From the NCBI GenBank assembly GCA_039090855.1, contig CM077027.1:100414316-100478315 (forward strand): 64,000 bases of DNA, in the 5' to 3' direction. Each line of letters begins with the position of its first letter. Position 1 is the stretch's first letter. The position numbers were made by a program, and so were the translations under genes. The stretch comes from Macrothele yani. Taxonomy: Eukaryota; Arthropoda; Arachnida; Araneae; Macrothelidae. This document shows positions 1-10,240 of the stretch, piece after piece. Under the pieces are notes generated by a model, which worked only from the letters and a program-made list of their open reading frames with translations, was not told the DNA's origin and did no database searches.

Positions 1-338
1 GGAAAATTCCTGAGGATTGGAACAACGCTACAATGATCTTGCTACATAAAAAAGGTGACATTGAGGATCTCAGGAACTACAGACCTATCAGCCTCCTATC
101 AGTGGTTTATAAAATCTTCACTAAAGTTCTTTCACACCGCTTGAAGGTGACACTGGACATGGCTCAACCAAGAGAGAACAAGCTGGATTCAGGAGTGGCT
201 ACAGCACAATAGATCATATCCACGTACTGAGAGAACTAATTGAAAGAGCGAGGGAATATGAACTTCCATTGTGCATGGCTTTTATCGATTATGAAAAAGC
301 CTTTGATTCGGTGAAACCATCAGCAGTTACAATGGCTC
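1..338 (+). pseudogene. RTE-type LINE reverse transcriptase fragment (copy A)
   Basis: The plus strand encodes part of a non-LTR reverse transcriptase: GKIPEDWN, NYRPISLLSVVYK, then FIDYEKAFDSV. It corresponds to about residues 100-212 of the intact frame at 50002-51639. The window edge cuts off the 5' part. A two-base duplication near 172-176 (AGAGAGAACAAGC against AGAGAACAAGC in the intact copy) shifts the frame, so the motifs lie in two frames. Homology stops at 338, where the ATC-repeat tail of another RTE copy in the opposite orientation begins. Clear fossil; the RTE clade assignment rests on the endonuclease and tail of the related copy next door. Confidence 0.85.
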
Positions 339-432
339 TGATCATCATCATCATCATTGTCAACCATTATCAATCCACTGCTGGACGAAGGTCTCCCCAA
401 GTTTCCTCCACAACGGTCTGTCTTGTGCCAGT
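339..432 (-). mobile_element. RTE-type LINE 3' tail (copy B)
   Basis: A run of ATC units followed by about 75 bp that match the 3' end of the RTE reverse transcriptase in reverse orientation (C-terminal codons ...QQWIDNG). The same sequence restarts at 433 as the tail of copy C. Copy B is therefore a severely 5'-truncated RTE insertion sitting in, or next to, the simple-repeat tail of copy C. Confidence 0.8.
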
Positions 433-3201
433 CTCATCATCATCATCATCATCATCATTGTCAACCATTATCAATCCACTGCTGGACGAAGGTCTCCCCA
501 AGTTTCCTCCACAACGGTCTGTCTTGTGCCAGTCTCCTCCATGTCACTCCCGCATACTTTCGAATTTCATCCACCCATCTTCCATGTGGTCTTCTTCTGG
601 GTCTTTTCCTGTCCCTTGGAATCCAATCTAAAATTTCGGCTGCCCATCGATGGTCTGTTCTTCTGGCAGTATGCCCAGCCCATTGCCATTTCAGGGATTT
701 AACTCTGATCATGATGTCTTCCACTCTTGTCATTTTTCGGATCCACGTGTTCCTCTTCTTATTTCTCCTGGTTACACCAAGCATGCACCTCTCCATGCTT
801 TTTTGAGTTGTCTGCAGCCTTTGTATGTCTCTTTTAGCTAAGGTCCACGTCTCTGCACCATACGTAAGCACTGGAAGGATGCATTGATCAAACACTTTTC
901 TTTTAAGACATAATGGCATATTGCTCTTGAAAATTATGCTGTTTCTTCCAAAAGCTCTCCAGGCAAGTTTTGTACGCCGATTAATTTCTTCATCAATGTG
1001 ACCCTCACTTGATATCTACTGTCCAAGATAAATGTACGTGTCTGTTATCTCCAGCTTTTCTCCATCAATCGATAAATCTTCATTTCTTGTAAAAGCATTG
1101 AACATCACTTTTGTCTTCTGAAAGTTCATTTTTAATCCCACTTCTTTACTCTTGTCAGCAAGTTCCTGGATCATACTCTATAGCTCTGATGGGGTAGTTG
1201 CAAAAATGACTATGTCATCAGCAAAACGAAGGTAGGTTAGATAATCTCCATTAATCTTTATCCCTTTGTTTTCCCAGTTCAGTGATTGAAAGACATTTTC
1301 CAATGTGGCATTAAAGAGCTTCGGAGATATGGTGTCACCTTGTCTCACTCCTTTTCCAATTTTTATGTGTGTTGTATTTTCAAACAGCCGAATCTTTGCA
1401 CTTGCATTTTCATAGATGTTATTAATAATATTAATGTATGCATCTTCAATACCGCAGGATTTCAGAGCCATTGCAACTGCTGATGGTTTCACCGAATCAA
1501 ATGCTTTTTCATAATCGATAAAAGCCATGCACAATGGAAGTTCATACTCCCTCGCTCTTTCAATTAGTTCTCTCAGTACGTGGATATGATCTATTGTGCT
1601 GTAGCCACTCCTGAATCCAGCTTGTTCTCTCGGTTGAGCCATGTTCAGTGTCACCTTCAAGCAGTGTGAAAGAACTTTAGTGAAGATTTTATAAACCACT
1701 GATAGGAGGCTGATAGGTCTGTAGTTCCTGAGATCCTCAATGTCACCTTTTTTATGTAGCAAGATCATTGTAGCGTTGTTCCAATCCTCAGGAATTTTCC
1801 CTTCATTAAGGCATGGAGTGAAAATTTGGGCGAGTACTGTTTCGATTTCTCCACTTGCTTCTTGTATGATGTCTACAGTAATTCCATCTTCTCCTGGAGC
1901 TTTTCCCTGCTTCATGTTCTTGATTGCATGTGCAACTTCTGCTGGAAAGGACTGGAAGAACTCTGGTACTGGTACCTTTCATGATGTCTGGAGTACATGT
2001 ATCATCCCTTTCATATAATTTGGAGTAGAAATCTTTCACTCTTGTCAAAATTTCGCCTCTATTTCTTGTTACAGAACCATCTTCTTTTCTCAGTGCCATA
2101 ATCTGCTTTTTTCCCTTACTGAGATGTCCCTTTGCTATCTTTAGGCTTTGGTTGTTTTCAATTGCTTTCCTTACTAGTTCACAGTTGAATTTCCTTACGT
2201 CTTCAGTGATACTTTTTCGTACTGTCTTGCATAGCTCTATATATTCCACTTTGGAAGTCACATCTTCTTTAGTTGTCCTCATCACTCTTCTTTCTTGCAT
2301 CAACATTTTGGTTTTTCCTGATAATTTGTTCACATGCAATTTGTTCTTAGACCCAGCTAGTTTTGTTGCTGTTTCCATAAGAGCTTTGGTTACTTTTCTG
2401 TTAACTTCAGAAATATCCACTTCTTCCGATGTTAGGCCTTCTAAAGCAGAGAACATGTTCTTCAGTTCCAATTTGAAGGTATTATGGTGTTTTTTAAGGT
2501 TGGTTATGTCAATACATTTTGTTTGTCTTATGAGCTTGCTACGTTCGAGTTTAGTGTTGAGGTGCATCTTACATCTCACCAATCTATGGTCACTGCCTGT
2601 GTTGAACTTGTTTAGCACACTGCAGTCTTCTATGACGAATTTTTTGTTACACATAATAAAATCAATTTCACTTGTCGTCCCATTTGGATGTCTCCATGTC
2701 CATTTCCTGTGTGGCTTTTTCTTGAAAAAGGAGTTCAAGATGAAAAACCCTTCTGCCTCTGCAAACTCTACGAGAGTATTTCCACGCTGGTTTCTGTTAC
2801 TGTGACCGAATTTACCTACTGAAGTTTCATTCTGTTGCCGTTGCCGTATTTTTGCATTGAAATCTCCCATAATTATCTTCAAGTGCTGCTTACCTTTATT
2901 ATTTAGATCACGAATTTCCTCATAAAATTCTTCAATTTCTTCTTCAGCATGACTTGTGGTGGGTGCATAAGTTTGAATAATCTGAGCCTGGTATCTTCTC
3001 GAGAGTTGGATAACGAGTCGTGCAGCTCTGTCAGAGGAACTTTCAACTTCTACAACTTTATCCTTCAGTTTCTTGTTTATTATAAATCCAACACCACTAG
3101 TTCTGCCAGTATCTGTCCCACGATAGTAGAAGAGATGTCCACTTTTCAGTTCAATGAGATCTTCTCCTTTTCTCCTTACCTCACTTAGCCCGACGATGTC
3201 C
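433..3201 (-). mobile_element. RTE-type non-LTR retrotransposon, nearly complete but defective (copy C)
   Basis: The longest RTE copy in the window, on the minus strand, with endonuclease, reverse transcriptase and a short tail of ATG/ATC trinucleotides. A very short 3' UTR ending in a simple repeat, plus an APE endonuclease fused to the reverse transcriptase, is typical of the RTE clade. The 5' end stops at about 3201 inside the first conserved endonuclease motif, where a palindrome begins. Proteins of this kind are often mislabelled 'craniofacial development protein 2-like' in automatic annotation. Confidence 0.9.
461..1974 (-). pseudogene. RTE reverse transcriptase domain (copy C)
   Basis: Continues the endonuclease frame after a shift near 1960-1980. 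It has GKAPGEDGITVDIIQE, NYRPISLLSVVYK, FIDYEKAFDSV, GVRQGDTISP and the catalytic box LRFADDIVIF, then a C-terminal region with ILPVLTYGAETWTL and KWQWAGHTARR. Compared with the intact copy at 50002-51639 it carries two in-frame stops, near 1176 and 1020. Both are consistent with single-base CAG-to-TAG changes. Final residues match the intact copy, followed by the ATC-rich tail. Non-functional. Confidence 0.88.
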
Positions 3202-3230
3202 GTATCAGAAGGAAAAATATTTATTGTCAT
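1975..3230 (-). pseudogene. RTE APE-type endonuclease domain (copy C)
   Basis: The minus-strand frame running down from 3230 shows the apurinic-endonuclease-like motifs in order: DIVGLSEVRRKGE with the catalytic Glu, TYAPTT, IIMGDFNAKI, SEIDFIMC and GSDHRLVRC with the terminal Asp-His pair. In non-LTR elements this domain nicks target DNA to prime reverse transcription. The first ~10 codons lie in the adjacent palindrome and do not look like normal RTE sequence, so the true N-terminus is missing. The frame runs about 400 residues, into the linker before the reverse transcriptase, and shifts near 1960-1980. All catalytic residues that can be seen are present. Confidence 0.88.
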
Positions 3231-3435
3231 ATTTCTAGGGGGTCACAATGAGACACTTGAGAATGCGTACATAACCTTGAGTGTGTAATATACAAGTATA
3301 TAAGGACAAAAAATGTAAAAATTTAATGCGTGTGGCAGTGGCAGCGGAGACACACACTCAAGGTTATGTACGCATTCTCAAGTGTCTCATTGTGACCCCT
3401 AGAAATATGACATTAAATATTTTTCCTTCTGATAC
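3202..3435. repeat. 234-bp near-perfect palindrome
   Basis: Arms 3202-3286 and 3350-3435 are reverse complements over about 85 bp with roughly one mismatch and one single-base indel; the loop is about 63 bp. Outer ends read GTATCAGAAGGAAAAATAT and its complement. The left end coincides with the 5' junction of RTE copy C. It could be a foldback MITE or an inverted duplication made during RTE integration. No transposase is present. Confidence 0.85.
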
Positions 3436-4659
3436 ACTCCCTTTGAAACTTCGACTTGATACCAACCACTGCAACTTGGACGGCGATGAAAAACATTTTG
3501 TAGAATTATGAAGAGTCTGCCAGAATTTTGCGATGAGTTGTTATTGCGATACTCACACACCGGCATTCTCTTTAATAAAAACGGATTGGAAACATATTCA
3601 GTCTAGTTTTAATTTTGAAGCCATGATAACAATAACAACTGTGTATAACAACTGTGACAACTGTGTAGAAAAATTTGTTTTCCAAAATTTACTAACTATG
3701 TAAATTTCCTAAACAAAGATATCTGATTAAATGTTCTTTTCAAAGTAATTAAGTATAATGCACTACCTCAATTGAAATGCGTAGCTTATTTTGGGAAGGA
3801 GGGGGATGCAGCAGAAAAAAAATTGTACCCAGTGGAGTGACTTCAATGATTTTTGGTGAATAAAAATTTACGTGAGTTTAAAAGCGAAAATTTCGTTGTG
3901 CTTGGTAAGTGAAGAAATCAATTTTGTGCAAGTATTTCGCAGCAGAAATGAATCTCTCTCTCTCCCTATCTTTTTTTTTTTTTATCCCATACTGAATTCT
4001 ATTCTTAATCGCAATTTGTTTACATGGCCGTTTTGAAAAGAAGAGAAAATATAAGTAAAACTTTTTGCAAAAGTCCCGGCAACTGAGCATTTGTCATTAG
4101 CAAACACAAATATTTTACAGTTCGATGGTGTTAGAATTATTACGTTGAATAAAAGCAGGAACAAACCAAAAACTGGAAGGAAAAAACAAAACAAAAGCAG
4201 GTTGAGTAATACATTCAAACATACCTTATTTAATACTTTATTTCAACATTCGTCATTATTTTAATTCATTTCCCTATTTTATTTCTTATTCGGAAGCACA
4301 AGAACCGTATTAATCAACAAAGCACACAGGCCCTGCGATGCATTCCCACCCAACGAGAGACTGCCATCAATGCAGTCCCCATGGAAGTTTTATTCAAAGG
4401 AAACGAACTGATGTGGGAATAGGCAGAGTTTCCCACATGTGTTGGTTTCAACACCCGTCAGGGCTGCAAGCAGCGCAGTCTGGCTCAGTCCGCCAACGTT
4501 CCTTGCGCTCCCAGTGGTGTTATGCAGGGAAAACTTCCAGTTGAGTTCAGAAAATTTCTCTTTCTCGGTACGGCATGAAAATAAAACTGTTTGGGGTAGG
4601 GGTGGGAAGCTGCAGCCCCACAGCCCTATAGCAGGAGCCGCCCCTGACTGTATCTGCGT
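3436..4659. other. AT-rich stretch without recognisable gene
   Basis: Contains poly-T near 3969-3983 and short open frames with no motif I recognise. The segment 4320-4655 is more GC-rich and may belong to the hAT fossil that follows, but no coding signal could be matched. Confidence 0.5.
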
Positions 4660-5057
4660 ATGGAATCAATTGAATTTCTGAAAGATCTGGCATTGATATA
4701 CGATGTATTGGAAAAGCTGGCGAGTTTGTGTTTACTTCAGGAGAGAAATGTCACAATTACCCGCGCGGACAAATTAATTAGAGCCCTTCGCATTATTGAA
4801 ACATTCAAAGAAAAACCTGGAGTAAAAGAGCGAGAAACAAACACAGCTTCAGAGAGCATACATAACACACCTAGGGATTGCTTTAACAATAAAAACAAAA
4901 ATGTGAGCATAAACAGATTGCGATTCATTAGCAGTGTTGTTACAAGCTTAAATGCTTGTTGGTTCACAACCGTTTCGTCACTTCAAGATAAAACAAGTGG
5001 AAGTGAAAGTGAAATTTATAAAAAAAATGTCGGCAGACTGAAATTTTAAATCCTGAC
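4660..5057 (+). pseudogene. hAT-type transposase fragment, left part (KIAA1586-like)
   Basis: Encodes FLKDLALIYDVLEKLASLCLLQ, a helix-rich stretch typical of hAT-derived proteins of the KIAA1586-like group (a family resemblance from memory, not a search). The frame slips in the A-run near 5025-5033. In the corrected phase the sequence reads CRQTEILNPD up to the insertion point at 5057. Exactly the next residues, TWPEGGEND, resume at 8255 beyond the 3.2-kb insertion. This piece and 8247-8660 are therefore two halves of one transposase gene. The N-terminal zinc finger and catalytic core were not found upstream. Confidence 0.72.
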
Positions 5058-5320
5058 CACGGTGTATGATAGTCAGGTGATACGACTCTGGAAACAAAAA
5101 TCGCCCGTTAATGTCACTTGCCACTAGATGGCGCGACGAACGTGTGGGCCGATGATTTCATACAACCAATGCTTTCTTATGGGTGGAAGCGGCACAAACA
5201 TTCGTATTTTGCGAATGCTATTTTGCTTGGAATTAAAAAAATATATATAACCTGGAAAGCTTCGCAAACATGCACTTTTGTGCCTATCACATGGAATTCG
5301 TCAAATAGGGGTTATATATA

Positions 5321-7294
5321 CAGGGTGATTCCTAAAGTCCTAAGTCACCTCAGTAACTTGGGAACAAAGACAGCTAGATCTATGGAAGTAAGGTATGGTA
5401 GAGTAAAACAACCATGCGCTATTGGATGAGAGTGGCTGCAGCGCCCCTAGTGGCAACATGTGGAAGTTAGCACTCCTTTCTCGGAAACAATGAGAGATAC
5501 GGGAAAGAGCTCAATTAGAAACTTGTAGAGCATCAGCGAATTAGTAGGAAATGACATATGGTAGAAACGGCTGTGGTAAGTAGAAGGCTGGAAACGTGAG
5601 GGAAACACAAGGTTTATTATACTGAGGCATGAATACAAATGGAGAACATTGGTAGTGTTTAATGCAACAGCGGTACTTACATAACGTTGCGTTTAACGTA
5701 AATAGGGTTCAATATGGCCACCATCTACCACAATGCGAGACAGAACTTTCACATCTACCACAATACGAGACAGAACATTTGAATGCGAGACAGAACTTTC
5801 CGTTGTACGTTCGCCAGCATAACATGTGTCACGCTCTCATATGCAGCGACGATACGCATTCGGAGATCGTGGAGACTCGTCAGTTCCACCCTGTACACGT
5901 CATTCTTTAGGTAACCCCAGAGGATGAAATCCATGGGAGTTAGATCCGGGGATTGTGGAGGCCACCATAACCAATGATCTACGGGACCACCATAACCAAT
6001 GATCTGTTGCCCGAAAGTGTCGGACAGGAAGTGCTGTACCGCTGTTGGTTGATGTTCCGGAGCGCTGTCATGCTGATTCCATAATGAGCGTACATCTTGC
6101 AGAGACAGATCCTCTAACCACTCAGGTAATGTGCTTTGTAACAGCTGCAGGTATCTTCGTCCATTTAATGCGCCTTCATAGAACACAGGCCCAACAAGTC
6201 GGTCCTTCCAGATGCCACACCAGAAATTGATCAACCAGCGCACCTGATGCCTCATTTGCCGTGTAAATAATGGATTCTGAACTGCCCAATAATGAGTGTT
6301 TTGTTTGTTCAGCACCCCGGCGCGTGTGAACTGCGCCTCGTCAGTCCAAAGGATGTTTGATAGAAAGGCCGCATTTTCTTCTACGTGTTCATTACAAAAT
6401 TGCACCAATCTAGACGTCGTTGGTTATCCCCTGGCATCAGTACGTGCACCGGTACTGTACGGTACGGGTAGGCACCATGCTGATGCAAAATGTTCCACAC
6501 ACGGGATTGTGATAAACTACATGCCATACTGACTTCCCTCGTACTAGTGTGTGGGTTGGCCAAAACGTATGCCAGAACATCGACTGGTTGCACATCACTA
6601 CCCATTCCGGTGGGTTGGCCCGAACGGGGACGCGCTGCAATACTGGCTGTATCTGATAGCCGTTTAACCGCGCGATTGATGGTCCACGTTGTCGGCGATA
6701 GATGAGTCAGAAATCGTAAGCCATACTGGCGTGATGCTTCCCTCGCGTTGCGTCCGAATTCTCATAGCAGTACCATCTCGCAATACTGTTCATTCGAGTA
6801 GCCTGCCATGCTCGTTCTTTACCCGATACTCACGTTACGAATGACATAGCTCCTGACCAACGATCCTTTATACATTGCCACGCCGCGCTTGATACGGCAG
6901 GTGAGGCGTTATGTCACACCAGAATTTGCATACGACACTCACAGGCGTGCGGTCGCATACGTCATGCATTTCTCTCTGCTATACTGTTACCGCGACAACG
7001 ACACGAACCGGCTTCGCACAAGTTCGCGTTTCCAGCCTTCTACTTACCCCAGCCGTTTCTACCATATGTTGTTTCCTACTAATTCGTTGATGCTCTACAA
7101 GTTTCTAATTGATCTCTTTCCCGTATCTCTCATGGTTTCCGAGACAGGAGTGCTAACTTTCACATTTTGCCACTAGGGGCGCTGAAGCCACTCTCATCCG
7201 ATAGCGCATGGTTGTTTTACAACACCATACCTTACTTCCATAGCTCTAGCTGTCTTTGTTCCCAAATTATTGAGGTAACTTAGGAATCACCCTG
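5321..7294 (-). mobile_element. Tc1/mariner-superfamily transposon with ~275-bp terminal inverted repeats
   Basis: Begins CAGGGTGATTCCT at 5321 and ends AGGAATCACCCTG at 7294, flanked on both sides by TA, the Tc1/mariner target duplication. The inverted repeats extend to about 5600 on the left and 7022 on the right at roughly 90% identity, unusually long for the superfamily. A single broken transposase lies on the minus strand between them. The element sits inside the 8-bp-duplication element described above. Confidence 0.88.
5755..6690 (-). pseudogene. Tc1/mariner-superfamily DDE transposase, frameshifted
   Basis: The N-terminal part (about 6690-6381) holds a helix-turn-helix-like region: HTSTREVSMACSLSQSRVW and NILHQHGAYPYRTVPV. 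A frameshift near 6385-6395 separates it from the catalytic part, which has ILWTDEAQF (first Asp), SLWNQHDSAPEH (second Asp) and PPQSPDLTPMDFILWGYL (third acidic site). A ~24-bp tandem duplication near 5960-6004 adds extra residues (IIGYGGPVDHWLWW) just before the third motif. A short repeat cluster lies at 5735-5805. Catalytic acids remain but the frame does not. Confidence 0.85.
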
Positions 7295-8246
7295 TATATA
7301 TATTGGCCACAGAGTGAGTACCCTAACGTAAAGATTTCTGAGCAAACGATGCTGAGTTTTTTACTGAGGCAATAGTGAATAGACCCTTTATCGTCAAAAA
7401 ATTGTACTTCTTGTAAAATGAGATGGTGCTGTACATTCGGAGGAGCAATTTTAACATGAATATCAGTTTTTGCGTAAGTCATGGAGCATCGTTAACGGAA
7501 ACTGCTGATTTTGAAAACTTACGGAAATTTTCTCAAAAAATAATTTTGATTAATCTTCAGCTCAAGAAATCATTCAGTACTGATGATTTCATTTAGTAAT
7601 AAACAATATACCTTACACGTTTGTTTTATTTTTGTATCTAGCCATATTAATGAATAAGGTCCCTCCATCTGTGCTGGCGATGACGGCAGAGAAAGTGCAT
7701 CGTGGCTGCTTTTTCTCGGCGGAGATTTACCCGACCTGCGTGCATATAGTACGATGAACATATTTGATATCAAGGGATAAAATTTGTGATCCTACATTTA
7801 AACAACGGTTAATGCTCTTAGCGTAAAAATTTTTCACATTGTAAGCCGTGGAAAAATGCATCACATCCTAATGCATGCCGCCATTTTTCCAACTCTGTTG
7901 GTGTTACATATTAAGCCTTAATAAGAGACACGAACTTACTTTTTTAAGCAGTAACGAACTCCATTCGAGATCATAAACTTTTATTTCATAACAACAATCA
8001 TTCGTCCGCCACATAACACCTCCTTGCCACAACTCCCAACGTCCCTAGTAATTCTTTATTATGTTACAGTTGGGTCAATAAAGGCTGATACAAGTTCTTT
8101 AAACACTATATAATCCTATGACGGTTAGCTTGAACGATCGGCCCACAACTCCTAAGCGCCCCCTGGCGAGCTGTGACATTAACAGTTTGTTTTTCAAACT
8201 GTTGAAAGCACGGAGAGTCGTATCACCCGATTTATCATACATCGTG

Positions 8247-8660
8247 ATCCTGACACGTGGCCTGAAGGCGGAGAAAATGATTTGAGGTATGGTGAAGATA
8301 ATATTATTAACGTGTGTTCTATGTTTCGCCTTGATAACGTTAGGACATATTGAACGGGTTCCGAAAATATTCTGATGAAGGAGGTAAGAAAATTCCTAGC
8401 ATCCTAGCTCCTTTATCAGAAACAATAACGTAAATACCCTGCAGCACAGCAGAGTGTGAACGAAGATTTAGTGATATGAACTTATTATCACCAAACTTAG
8501 TTTTATTATCATCTCTGATGTTCATAAAACTCAACCAACCACCTATTTCTTTATGGAATGCTGTACCATTCATAGTCATGATTACTGCAGCATCACCGTC
8601 ACCGCTCGGCCGAGGACCCTAGATCACGAAAGGTATCACGAGGAGAAGTTTGGAAGCTCT
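8247..8660 (+). pseudogene. hAT-type transposase fragment, right part with dimerisation domain
   Basis: Opens with DPDTWPEGGENDLRYGEDN in the phase that continues the left half at 5057. It then has VCSMFRLDNV, and after stops and a shift the hAT C-terminal dimerisation signature STAECERRFSDMNLL followed by LMFIKLNQPPISLWN. This is the expected C-terminal order for hAT proteins. Stops near 8347 and 8430 and at least one frameshift disable it. Homology fades near 8660. Confidence 0.78.
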
Positions 8661-8877
8661 TCTGAGAGGGTGAGTGGTTTTTTTTTAATGTATGCGTGAT
8701 TCAATGATTTTTCTTAAATTTCATCTTCCTGGATACTTAAAAGCAGCCGAGGCATCTATTAGTCATTGCTGTACGTTAACTGTGTGCAAATAGTTATATA
8801 TGATGATAATAGTAACAATTATGACACCATATTGTGTAGCTTAACGTATTAACTACTACACCACTGCCGATAGAGGA
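8661..8877. other. AT-rich spacer between hAT and Tc1 fossils
   Basis: Holds a T-run at 8680-8689 and no coding motif. Confidence 0.5.
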
Positions 8878-9025
8878 TACGTAACCATCCTTGGGGATAA
8901 TTTGCACTCGTTCAAGTCATGCAACCACTCCGACTTCTTTCAACATGACAATGCGCTACCGCACACGTTCACAGTCGCCCGATTATGGCTGGAGGAACAT
9001 TCCACGGAGTTTGGTATCCTGACTG
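8878..9025 (+). pseudogene. Tc1-like transposase fragment
   Basis: About 48 codons read YVTILGDNLHSF, SDFFQHDNALPHT with the second catalytic Asp of the DDE triad, then VARLWLEEHSTEFG. This order (ILxDNLHPF, then FQxDNAxPHT, then WLxEHS) is characteristic of Tc1-like transposases. Nothing recognisable precedes it. Past 9025 it runs into a sequence unlike the usual WPPQSPDLNPIE box. Confidence 0.75.
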
Positions 9026-9430
9026 GGTCCCATGGGCGCCAGCGGGGAGAGGCGGCTTTTACCACTATTGAGATTTCTACGGAACTGTTTAGTCCTAAAA
9101 AAATAAAAAGTTAAATAATAATTCAAATTAGTGTTATTGGATATCGTAGAGTAAAAATGCAAGCTGATAATTAATTTTAAGATTAACGATAGTAGTTCGT
9201 AGGAAGCGACCTCTATAATTTGGTGCATGGAACACTTCAGAGTCCATGCTATATCGCGGCCTGACTCTGTTTTCATGAGCGAGATTAAGGAACGCTTTGG
9301 TTTTAGGGTTTTATTTCAACCGCTTTGTATCTTGCATCCTGTGGCTGTGAAGTTTACTGTGAAAGTGCAGTTGTTTTAGCTGTTCATTAGTTTCCGCTTT
9401 ATTACCCTTCATGCAGAATTTGATTTGAGT
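9026..9430. other. Spacer, possibly 5' region of the following hAT element
   Basis: No coding motif. The last ~130 bp lead directly into the hAT start codon at 9431 and may be its 5' untranslated region. Confidence 0.4.
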
Positions 9431-9565
9431 ATGGATATCACTAAATATTTCAAAAAGAGACTGAGTGTCAGTTCCAACGTAGTTTCTAAAGCCAGCGATG
9501 TGGAATATATCAACGCTAAGAAACCACTTGCTGACGATAAGGAATGTGATAACAGTAAAAAACCA
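9431..9565 (+). pseudogene. hAT-type (ZMYM1-like) transposase, N-terminal exon-like part
   Basis: Starts at ATG 9431: MDITKYFKKRLSVSS, the usual opening of ZMYM1-like hAT proteins that carry a TTF-type zinc finger. It continues with KASDVEYINAKKPLADDKE. It is cut at 9565 by the Penelope-like insertion and resumes at 11433 after a 14-bp duplicated target (ACAGTAAAAAACCA). Start assignment rests on the conserved short N-terminal motif. Confidence 0.72.
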
Positions 9566-9637
9566 GTATTAAAAGAAATCCGTCTTGTTGCACGATGATA
9601 TTTATTCAGCTAAAAAATGAAGTCTATATACAGTTTA

Positions 9638-9690
9638 AAAACACATGAGCACTTTCGGTGTCACATTGACACCTTCATCAGATGTAATTT
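9638..9690 (-). ncRNA. Hammerhead ribozyme candidate (Penelope terminal, minus copy)
   Basis: On the minus strand: CTGATGA (complement at 9675-9681), a 7-bp stem GGTGTCA/TGACACC with loop ATG, then GAAA (9653-9656) and GTGCTC. Stem III would be two pairs with a two-base loop, and the bases after the predicted cleavage site (ATGT) pair with ACAT before CTGATGA as stem I. A single extra A sits between CTGATGA and stem II. Penelope-like elements are known to carry minimal hammerheads with very short stem III. Confidence 0.68.
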
Positions 9691-9817
9691 CACCATGTGG
9701 CTACATGCTGGTCTTAAGTACGTGGAGCAGATGCATCATGGGAAAGGTAATGTCAATGTCACATGATATACCAGATACCAAGACAGTAAAAAAAAAGGCT
9801 TAATTAGCCAATGAAAA

Positions 9818-10174
9818 TTACTTAACAGAAACAATTGTTATTGTGCTGTCCTTCCCAACAAGATTGCTCCAAGGTTCAGGTAAAACACAAGGATAATAGT
9901 CATTACAGCAACGTGTATTATAAGCCGAAATATAGAGTCTTTCTGCAAATAACAAGGAATAAACAGAGTTAGGTGTGTTTATGATTTTACCGTTGTCCCA
10001 GTCTGGGATGGAATTGCCAGCACTTATGGTTCTTGCAAAAGAGGTGCTTTGGTGATTCATTTTTAGATCATATCTGTGTTCATTTAATCTCAAATCCAAA
10101 TTTCTTTTGGTAGAACCCACATAATGATTGTTTAGTTCACCAGAGATAGTGTCGAGCATAGGAATAACATACAC
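9818..10174 (-). pseudogene. GIY-YIG endonuclease domain of Penelope-like element (minus copy)
   Basis: In frame with the reverse transcriptase but separated from it by a TGA stop at 10241-10243. The domain reads WGVYVIPMLD, then NNHYVGSTKRNLDLRLNEH, which supplies the GIY (as GVY) and YIG (as YVG) strands and the conserved Arg. It continues with FARTISAGNSIPDWDN and ends VSVK. In Penelope elements this nuclease cuts target DNA during insertion. Length and motif order fit a complete C-terminal nuclease domain. The annotated start here is the first Met inside the domain, not a translation start. Confidence 0.85.
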
Positions 10175-10240
10175 ACCCCATTTTTTCCCTTTGTCAATTT
10201 TGTCACGATCATTGCGGATAATGGTATATAGATTGCATGA

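Larger units (their letters stand above)
5058..8246. mobile_element. DNA transposon or large MITE with 8-bp target duplication, superfamily uncertain
   Basis: Ends are inverted repeats: CACGGTGTATGATA at 5058 and its diverged complement ending TATCATACATCGTG at 8246, with weaker similarity continuing ~100 bp inwards. The 8 bases ATCCTGAC flank both ends (5050-5057 and 8247-8254), and the interrupted hAT reading frame resumes across the site. Once the mariner inside is removed, about 1.2 kb remains with no transposase, so the element is non-autonomous. An 8-bp duplication suits hAT or P superfamilies, but the termini do not settle which. The interior 7295-8246 contains no gene I recognise. Confidence 0.78.

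Noticed and set aside
269..631. Open frame with a run of Ile and His residues
   Set aside because: It is a translation of the ATC/CAT trinucleotide tail and the antisense of RTE copies A-C.
1806..3230. Host 'craniofacial development protein 2-like' gene
   Set aside because: The domain is the APE endonuclease of an RTE element, directly joined to its reverse transcriptase and simple-repeat tail.
4660..5049. Host KIAA1586-like SUMO ligase gene
   Set aside because: It continues at 8247 into a hAT dimerisation domain and is frameshifted, so it is a transposase fossil.
9818..10174. GIY-YIG homing endonuclease in an intron
   Set aside because: It follows a Penelope-type reverse transcriptase in frame and lies inside a retroelement with its own target duplication.
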